DNA of 64,000 nt from Rhodospirillaceae bacterium. GTDB lineage: Bacteria; Pseudomonadota; Alphaproteobacteria; Puniceispirillales; Puniceispirillaceae. The stretch's first letter is position 1. Every line of letters starts with the position of its first letter. Below are positions 58,609 to 64,000 of this stretch, piece by piece. The notes beneath the pieces were generated by a model that worked only from the letters and a program-made list of their open reading frames with translations, did no database searches and had not been told where the DNA came from. The position numbers and the translations under genes are program-made. The stretch is taken from assembly GCA_011522725.1 (NCBI GenBank), contig WTIL01000021.1:1-64000 (forward strand). The letters run 5' to 3'.

Positions 58609-59394
58609 TCAGCCCTCCGCATCGGCGGCGCGGCCTCGCTTCGGACGCAGGATATGTGCATGTGCCGCGTCATAGAGCGCGCTGTCTCGGAAATCAGCCG
58701 TCTGCGCCAGCGCCGGTCCGACAAAGATCAGCGCCGTTCGCGTAATCTTGGCTTCCTGAACCTTGGCGCGGATATCGGACAGCGTGCCGTGGATATAGTC
58801 CTCATCCGGCCAGCCGACGCGATAGGCCACAATCACCGGGCAATCCTCGCCATAGAACGGCACAAGGTCGCGCTCGATCTGGCGCAGGTTCCGGACCGAC
58901 AGATGAATGGCCAGTGTCGCGCCGGTTCGGCCAAGACTGGTCAGTTCCTCGCCCGGCGGCATGGCGGATGACTTCATCGCCGTGCGGGTCAGGATCAGCG
59001 ACTGCGCCACCTCCGGCACCGTCAGCTCGATCCCGAGGCCGGCCGCCGCCGCCGCATAGGCCGAGACGCCCGGCACAATCCTGTAATCGATGCCAAGCGC
59101 CTTCAGACGGCGAATCTGTTCGGCGATGGCGCCGTAAAGCGACGGGTCGCCGGAATGGACACGCGCGACATCCTGGCCCTTGTCGTGAGCGGCCACGATC
59201 TCGTCGATGATGTCATCAAGGGTCAGTGACGCCGTGTCGATCACCCGCGCGTCGGCGGGCGCGGCGGCGACAACGGCCTCGGGCACCAGCGATCCGGCAT
59301 AGAGGCAGACCGGGCAGCTCTCGATCAGGCGCAGGCCGCGAACGGTGATGAGTTCCGGGTCGCCGGGGCCGGCACCAATGAAATGAACGGTCAT
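58609..59394 (-). CDS. cobM: Precorrin-4 C11-methyltransferase (CobM/CbiF)
   Basis: SAM-dependent C-11 methylation of the corrin ring. The tetrapyrrole methylase start is VHFIGAGPGDPELITVRGLRLI, followed by CLYAGSLVPE, VARVHSGDPSLYGAIAEQ and VPGVSAYAAAAAGLGIELTVP. At 261 aa it is full length. Its ATG overlaps the cbiG-cobJ stop (ATGA). It is the last gene of the cobH-cobL-cobI-cbiG/cobJ-cobM run. Confidence 0.95.
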   Translation of the reverse strand: MTVHFIGAGPGDPELITVRGLRLIESCPVCLYAGSLVPEAVVAAAPADARVIDTASLTLDDIIDEIVAAHDKGQDVARVHSGDPSLYGAIAEQIRRLKALGIDYRIVPGVSAYAAAAAGLGIELTVPEVAQSLILTRTAMKSSAMPPGEELTSLGRTGATLAIHLSVRNLRQIERDLVPFYGEDCPVIVAYRVGWPDEDYIHGTLSDIRAKVQEAKITRTALIFVGPALAQTADFRDSALYDAAHAHILRPKRGRAADAEG

Positions 59395-61265
59395 GTGTCC
59401 GCCTCCGTTTCGTCCTGTTTCCTGCCTTGCGGGGCGTCGAGATGCTTGGCATAGCCGCGCGGCGTGTAGACCGCGCTTCCCCGCCCGAGATCGAGCCGCT
59501 TTGAACTACTGGCGCCGACCATCACGGTCGTCAGCATATCCACCTCGTCAATATCCAGACCACCCAGTGTGCGGTACTGGATTTTCTCGTCCGGCCTGCC
59601 GAGGCTGGAGGCGAGAATCACCGGCACATCCCCGCCGCGATACTGCATCAGGATTTCACGTGCCGCGGCGAGCTGTGTGCGCCGCCGCTTCGAAACCGGA
59701 TTATAGAAGGCGACGACGAAATCACCGACACCGGCGGCGTGAATGCGTTTTTCGATGGCTTCCCACGGTGTCAGCAGGTCGGACAGCGAGATGGCGCAGA
59801 AATCATGGCCCAGAATGGCGCCTGACCGGGCCGCGGCGGCCTGAAGTGCCGAAATTCCCGGCGCGCTGACGATCTGGACACGGCGCGCGGCATCCGAGAC
59901 GCCGCCATCCGCCTCGTCCCGGTCGAGAAGCTCGTAGACAAGCGCGCCCATGGCGTAGATGCCGGCATCACCCGAACAGATCACAGCGACATCCTTGCCT
60001 GCCGCCGCCGCCTCAAGGGCATAGCGGCACCGCGCTTCTTCCTCGCCGAGCCTGAAATCACGGCGCGGAATATGCGCTGCCACCGCGCCTAGCAGATCGA
60101 TATAGAGGTCGTAGCCGACAAGCTCGTCCGCGCCGAGGATCATCTGCGATGCCTCCGGCGTGCGCCACTCGGCCTGTCCCGGGCCGATGCCGATCAGCAT
60201 CACCCGTCCGGGCTTGCGGCCGGCCAACGCCGGCTCGTCGACAGGTGCCGGGGCAAGCGCAAGCGCCATGGTGGCGTTGGCGGATTTCACCTTCTTGTGG
60301 ATCAGCTTTCCGTCCGGCCCGGCAGCGGCAAGCGCGGCCGCTTCGGCAACGCCGGGAATGCCGATCTCCTCTTCGACAACGGCCGAAGGGCTGGCAAGAC
60401 GCGGCGCCTCGGCAGCAAGCGTCTCACGGTCAAAGATGCGAAGCGGCACATCAAGCATCGCTGCCAGCGCATGGAGCGCCGGCTCGTCGGCTTTCAGATC
60501 GACACTGAACACACCGGCAATCGACGCCGCGTTGATATCGGCGCGGGTCAGTTCCTGCATCACGAGGTCGATCATCTCGTCCGGCTGGCAACCACGCGCA
60601 CAGCCGACGCCAAGCATGACATCCTGCGGGCAATAGACCAGCTCTGACTCGCCTGGCGTGCGCTGGCGACGGGTCACGGTCAGGGACACCGCATTGCCGC
60701 GCGGCACCCGGTCAAACCATTCATTCAGCCCGTCGAGGCAGTCACCGTCGATAAAGGCGCCGTCGCCTGCCAGCAGCTGCGGCATGACACGCTGCGCGGC
60801 CGCCTGATTGGCAAGCCGCCAGCCTGCCGGTGGTTCGTCCAGCGGGATGCCCCAGCGGTCATCGCCCGCCGTGGTGATGGCAAGGTTCGCCCCGACCGCG
60901 TCGGCCACCTGCCGCGCCAGCGTGATGGCCCCGTGATGCCCGCCGACCAGCGGCACCGCCACATTGCCGCTTTCGGCAACGGCGATCACCGGGGCGTCTG
61001 TGCCCTTGTGGCGCAGATGCGGTGCCACGGCCCGGATCAGAATGCCGGCGGCGCAGATTCCGATGACCGGCCTGCCGCTGCAGAACAGGTCGGCGATATG
61101 CGGCGTCGCCTTGCCGAAATGATGCGGTGCATCGGGGCAGCGAACCGCATGCCCGTGAATGTCGGCGTCAATCACCTCGGCCAGCCGCCTGGCGATTGCA
61201 AGCCCGGCCTTCGACAGGCACAGGATGACCGGCCGTGCCGGCTGGCTTGCCGTCAGCTGATCCAT
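59391..61265 (-). CDS. cobJ: CbiG-CobJ fusion: cobalt-precorrin-5A hydrolase plus precorrin-3B C17-methyltransferase
   Basis: Residues about 1-330 are CbiG: LCLSKAGLAIARRLAEV, GRPVIGICAAGILIRAVAPHL and AVAESGNVAVPLVGGHHGA, then a CobE/CbiG C-terminal unit (MLGVGCARGCQPDEMIDLV). Residues about 350-600 are a tetrapyrrole methylase of CobJ/CbiH type: VMLIGIGPGQAEWRTPEA, LVGYDLYIDLLG, VAVICSGDAGIYAMGALVYEL and VVAFYNPVSKRRRTQL. CbiH contracts the ring by methylating C-17, and CbiG opens the resulting lactone, so the fusion joins two consecutive steps. It overlaps cobI by 13 bases and cobM by four. Confidence 0.93.
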   Translation of the reverse strand: MDQLTASQPARPVILCLSKAGLAIARRLAEVIDADIHGHAVRCPDAPHHFGKATPHIADLFCSGRPVIGICAAGILIRAVAPHLRHKGTDAPVIAVAESGNVAVPLVGGHHGAITLARQVADAVGANLAITTAGDDRWGIPLDEPPAGWRLANQAAAQRVMPQLLAGDGAFIDGDCLDGLNEWFDRVPRGNAVSLTVTRRQRTPGESELVYCPQDVMLGVGCARGCQPDEMIDLVMQELTRADINAASIAGVFSVDLKADEPALHALAAMLDVPLRIFDRETLAAEAPRLASPSAVVEEEIGIPGVAEAAALAAAGPDGKLIHKKVKSANATMALALAPAPVDEPALAGRKPGRVMLIGIGPGQAEWRTPEASQMILGADELVGYDLYIDLLGAVAAHIPRRDFRLGEEEARCRYALEAAAAGKDVAVICSGDAGIYAMGALVYELLDRDEADGGVSDAARRVQIVSAPGISALQAAAARSGAILGHDFCAISLSDLLTPWEAIEKRIHAAGVGDFVVAFYNPVSKRRRTQLAAAREILMQYRGGDVPVILASSLGRPDEKIQYRTLGGLDIDEVDMLTTVMVGASSSKRLDLGRGSAVYTPRGYAKHLDAPQGRKQDETEADT

Positions 61266-61960
61266 GGATCATCTCCCTTATAGACAAGGATCATCGAAAA
61301 ATAGGGGGCATCGTCCGGCGCGTCGCCAAGGGCCAGCGCCCGCTGGTGCGGCAGCGAGGCGTGGCTTGTGTAGCGCGCCTGTTCGGCAAGGCCGAGCGCG
61401 CCGAGAAGCGCCCGCAGGCGCGGCATGTGCCGGCCGATCTTCATGATCGCCACCGCCTCGGCACGGCCGATGGCGTCGGTCAGCGCCGCGTCATCCAGCG
61501 TTGCCGGCAATACCGTCAGGATGTCGCTGCGCGCGACCAGCGGGTGCGACTGGGCGGCCGCGCATGCCGACAGGCTGGTGACGCCGGGTACAATCTCTAC
61601 CGGAAAGTCGTCACGAAGCCGCACGAGAAGATACATGAACGACCCGTAGAACAGCGGGTCACCCTCGCACAGCAGAACCACGTCGCGGCCGGCCGCGAGA
61701 TGCGCCGCGATATCCCCTGCACCCTTGTCGTAAATCGACTGCGCCGGCGCCCTGCCGGTGCGCATCGGCACCACCATGGGGATTTCAACCGCGTCGGGGC
61801 TTATTGCCTCAGCCACAATCGAGCGGGCAAAGCTCTCGCCGGAATCAGGCGCCGGATAGGCGATGACCTGTGCCGATTCGACCAGCGACCAGGCACGCCG
61901 TGTCACCAGTTGCGGATCGCCGGGGCCCGTCCCGACGCCATAGAGTGTTCCTGTCGTCAT
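61253..61960 (-). CDS. cobI: Precorrin-2 C20-methyltransferase (CobI/CbiL)
   Basis: Adds the C-20 methyl to precorrin-2 or cobalt-precorrin-2. The start TLYGVGTGPGDPQLVTRRAW, VIAYPAPDSGESFARSI, VVLLCEGDPLFYGSFMYL and VPGVTSLSACAAA are family blocks. At 235 aa it is typical. The stop lies 13 bases inside the CbiG-CobJ start, and cobL ends 18 bases before its ATG. Confidence 0.95.
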   Translation of the reverse strand: MTTGTLYGVGTGPGDPQLVTRRAWSLVESAQVIAYPAPDSGESFARSIVAEAISPDAVEIPMVVPMRTGRAPAQSIYDKGAGDIAAHLAAGRDVVLLCEGDPLFYGSFMYLLVRLRDDFPVEIVPGVTSLSACAAAQSHPLVARSDILTVLPATLDDAALTDAIGRAEAVAIMKIGRHMPRLRALLGALGLAEQARYTSHASLPHQRALALGDAPDDAPYFSMILVYKGDDPWIS

Positions 61961-61978
61961 GATCGCTACCCGTCCGGA

Positions 61979-63169
61979 CTATTCCTGCTTGTGCCAGCAC
62001 CATTGGGTGACCGGCATCAGCGGCCGCCAGCCATGGAACCCGCCGACCGGGTCCGCATGCTGCACAGACAACCGCACCAGATCACCGCCGGCACGCTGCC
62101 AGGCGGCGACCATCACACTCTCGCTCTCGATGGTGACCGCATGCGCCACAAGGCAGCCGCCTGGCCGCAGGGCCACCTGCGCCGCGCTGATCACATGCTC
62201 GGACATGCCGCCACCGATGAACACCGCGTCGGGCCTCGGCAGGCTCGCGATCTGCGCTGCCGCATCGCCACATACCGGCTTGAACCCGGTTACGCCATGT
62301 GTCACGGCATTGGCGTTGCCGCGATCGAGCTGCGTCTGGTTGCGGTCGACGGCATAGGCGATCCCGCGCGGCGCATTTCGCAGGAAATCGACCGCCACGG
62401 CGCCCGACCCGCTGCCAATGTCCCACAGAACCGCCCCCGGGAACGGTGCCAGCTTGGCAAGAGCGCTGGCCCGCGCATCGCGCTTTGTCAGCTTGCCGTC
62501 ATTGTCGAAACTGCTGTCCGGCGCGGCAAGGCCGTGCGGCACCGGCCCGGCATCGGGGCATTCAATGCCGATGATGTGGAAATCCGGAACGCGGTCATGC
62601 GTCCAGCCATCCGCCGTCCCGTCAATCCGCGCCTCATCCGAACCGCCCAGATGCGCCAGCACATGCATGCGGGCCGCGCCATAGCCACGTGCAGCCAGCA
62701 GCTTTGCCGCCGCCATCGGGCTGCCGCCATCCTGGGCGATCAACAGAAGCCGCGCCCGCGGATGCAGCGCGGACACGAGGCCGGATACCGGCCGGCCATG
62801 GATGCTGACCACACGGCAACCAGCCATCGGCCAGCCGAGACGGGCAGCCGCATGCTGCAGTCCTGAAACCGCGGGAACCACCTCGCACCCGTCCGGCCCA
62901 AGTTCGCGCACAATGCTCGCACCGGCGCCGTACCACATCGGGTCACCCGTCGTCAGCAGCGCGACGGACTTGTCTGGATTGTCGCTCAGAACATTGAAAA
63001 TATCGGAAAAGGGCGACGGCCAGTCGATGGTTTCAGGCCCGTCAGGCAGCCCGTCACGGAAACGCGGCGCCGCAACGACAAGATCCATGCCGGCCAGACG
63101 GTCACGGATCTCGGCAGGCAGGCTTGCAACGCCGCCTTCCGCCACGCCGATGACCAGAGGCCGCGCCAT
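61979..63169 (-). CDS. cobL: Precorrin-6Y C5,15-methyltransferase, decarboxylating (CobL; CbiE-CbiT fusion)
   Basis: Two-domain enzyme that methylates C-5 and C-15 and decarboxylates the C-12 acetate. The N-terminal CbiE part carries VIGVAEGGVASLPAEIRDRL, LTTGDPMWYGAGASIV and GLQHAAARLGWPM. The C-terminal CbiT part (about 240-396) has the Rossmann SAM site in AVLWDIGSGSGAVAVDFL with FIGGGMSEHVISAA. At 396 aa it is complete. The ATG shares one base with the cobH stop (TGATG). Confidence 0.95.
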   Translation of the reverse strand: MARPLVIGVAEGGVASLPAEIRDRLAGMDLVVAAPRFRDGLPDGPETIDWPSPFSDIFNVLSDNPDKSVALLTTGDPMWYGAGASIVRELGPDGCEVVPAVSGLQHAAARLGWPMAGCRVVSIHGRPVSGLVSALHPRARLLLIAQDGGSPMAAAKLLAARGYGAARMHVLAHLGGSDEARIDGTADGWTHDRVPDFHIIGIECPDAGPVPHGLAAPDSSFDNDGKLTKRDARASALAKLAPFPGAVLWDIGSGSGAVAVDFLRNAPRGIAYAVDRNQTQLDRGNANAVTHGVTGFKPVCGDAAAQIASLPRPDAVFIGGGMSEHVISAAQVALRPGGCLVAHAVTIESESVMVAAWQRAGGDLVRLSVQHADPVGGFHGWRPLMPVTQWCWHKQE

Positions 63170-63801
63170 CAGCCTTCGCCCCCGGCCTTGCCCAGCGCCA
63201 GCGCGTTCACAACAGAAGAAGCCATCGCCGAGCCGCCGCGCGTGCCATGGACAACAAGGAACGGCACATCGCTTTCCGCCAGCGCCTGTTTGCTCTCGGC
63301 AGCGCCGACAAACCCGACCGGGCAGCCGATGATCGCCGCCGGGCGCGGCCCGCCCTCGGCAATCACCTCGAGACAGCGGAACAGTGTGGTCGGCGCATTC
63401 CCGATCACGACCAGCGCGCCGGCCAGCCTGTCACCCCACAACTCGACCGCCGCCGCCGAACGCGTTGTGCCAAGGTCGGATGCCAGTTGCGGGGTGCGCG
63501 CATCGTTCAGCGTGACGAGCACGTCATTACCGGCCGTCAAAAACCTGCGTGTGATGCCGCTTGCCACCATTTCGCAGTCGCAGAACAACGGCGCGCCGCC
63601 GGCAATCGCCTGTCCGGCAGATGCGACGAAGTCGTCCGAGGCCGCCATGTCATCAACAATATCCGGCATGCCGCAGGCATGGATCAGGCGCACGGCGACA
63701 TCGCCGAGCGGTCCGTCAAACGCGGACAGGTCGGCCGTCTCGCGGACAATGGCGAAGGATCTGGCGTAAATCTCCGCCGGGTCTTTCAGATAGCTCCCCA
63801 C
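63169..63801 (-). CDS. cobH: Precorrin-8X methylmutase (CobH/CbiC)
   Basis: Moves a methyl from C-11 to C-12 to give hydrogenobyrinate or cobyrinate. Family blocks are DPAEIYARSFAIVRETADL, RLIHACGMPDIV with the catalytic His, GAPLFCDCEMVASGITR and GCPVGFVGAAESKQAL with VHGTRGGSAMASSVVNAL. At 210 aa it is normal. The start is a GTG at 63801, nine bases after the stop of the His-rich ORF upstream. Confidence 0.95.
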   Translation of the reverse strand: MGSYLKDPAEIYARSFAIVRETADLSAFDGPLGDVAVRLIHACGMPDIVDDMAASDDFVASAGQAIAGGAPLFCDCEMVASGITRRFLTAGNDVLVTLNDARTPQLASDLGTTRSAAAVELWGDRLAGALVVIGNAPTTLFRCLEVIAEGGPRPAAIIGCPVGFVGAAESKQALAESDVPFLVVHGTRGGSAMASSVVNALALGKAGGEG

Positions 63802-63810
63802 AACCGCCCG

Positions 63811-64000
63811 TCATCCACCGGACTTGCCGGACGGCTTGCGGTTCCGCACCGATTCCGGACCAAGCGGGTGATCGGCATGCGGATAGGGATGGTGATGATG
63901 CCCGTGATCATGATCGTGATCATGGCTGTGGCTGTGGTCGTGATCATGGCCTTGGCCGTGACCATGATGATGATGGTGATGATCCATATCCAGCCGGCAG
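63811..64000 (-). CDS. C-terminal end of a histidine-rich protein, candidate cobaltochelatase CbiX
   Basis: The last 60 codons of an ORF that continues past the window. It is not in the ORF track. It reads ...CRLDMDHHHHHHGHG and then alternating HDHDHSHSHDH runs, ending PLGPESVRNRKPSGKSGG. About 24 of the residues are His. His-rich tails that bind cobalt or nickel occur in long CbiX (e.g. Bacillus megaterium), CobW-type and HypB-type proteins. Placement just before cobH on the same strand, with CbiD and CbiG in the cluster, makes CbiX the best guess. CobW or a metal permease remains possible. Confidence 0.5.
   Translation of the reverse strand, partial: CRLDMDHHHHHHGHGQGHDHDHSHSHDHDHDHGHHHHPYPHADHPLGPESVRNRKPSGKSGG

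Noticed and set aside
61235-62866. 543-codon plus-strand ORF opposite cobI and cobL
   Set aside because: Crosses the boundary of two well-supported genes on the other strand and has no family features.
63811-64000. Simple-sequence repeat near the right edge
   Set aside because: The CATGATCATG-like repetition is explained by His/Asp codons of an open frame that ends just before cobH.

Overview
The window is a GC-rich chromosomal segment (about 60% G+C by eye) from an alphaproteobacterium. Support comes from the gene order (gltX-gltA facing lpxB-lpxI-lpxA-fabZ-lpxD-ompH-bamA-rseP-dxr-cdsA-uppS-frr-pyrH-tsf-rpsB-dnaE), from LpxI in place of LpxH, from a short prolyl-tRNA synthetase without editing insert, from a single bifunctional RSH protein, and from DUF2842. 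A free-living, possibly marine lineage (SAR116-like) is my inference from the MttB homologue and the B12 genes; nothing in the sequence proves it. I found no rRNA, tRNA, insertion sequence, prophage, CRISPR array or large repeat. No gene-free stretch exceeds 300 bases; the longest is the AT-rich gap 39421-39688.

Region 1 (1-24.6 kb): glutamyl-tRNA synthetase and citrate synthase run on the plus strand. A long minus-strand block follows, covering DNA polymerase III alpha, ribosomal protein S2, EF-Ts, UMP kinase, ribosome recycling factor, undecaprenyl-PP synthase, CDP-diglyceride synthase, DXP reductoisomerase, RseP, BamA, OmpH/Skp and the lipid A genes. Upstream of it, also on the minus strand, lie proS, lolC/E and lolD. 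The theme is translation, isoprenoid/phospholipid supply and outer-membrane building.

Region 2 (24.6-45.2 kb): a 3-hydroxyisobutyryl-CoA hydrolase-like gene diverges from hemB, an ACT-domain threonine ammonia-lyase and an aminoacyl-tRNA-protein transferase. A minus-strand housekeeping train then runs folK, rpoZ, rsh, DUF2062, pdxJ, acpS, lepB, rnc, era, recO, parC, many of them overlapping. Next come a NYN-domain nuclease and a family 5 uracil-DNA glycosylase, then smpB, dapA, a second threonine dehydratase-type PLP enzyme and a non-pyrrolysine MttB-family methyltransferase.

Region 3 (45.2-64 kb): two blocks of cobalamin genes. The first, cobU/P-cobT-cobS-cobC, builds the nucleotide loop. 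The second, cobK-cbiD diverging from cobA-cobB, then cobM, cbiG-cobJ fusion, cobI, cobL, cobH and the end of a His-rich ORF, builds the corrin ring. CbiD and CbiG are present and CobF and CobG are absent, which points to the early-cobalt ring-contraction chemistry; the truncated His-rich protein at the right edge could then be the chelatase CbiX. Between the two B12 blocks sit hpf, a 2OG-Fe(II) oxygenase, an SprT-like protein, DUF2842, a TauE/SafE permease, an EamA permease and a FadJ-type beta-oxidation enzyme.

Nothing here is clearly a new system. The best leads are the mixed corrin pathway with its fusion and His-rich partner, a perfect dyad between cbiD and cobA, the orphan MttB gene beside the B12 cluster with a stop-codon palindrome at its end, the NYN/UDGb pair, the overlapping DUF2842-SprT-dioxygenase trio, and a structured rpsB leader.
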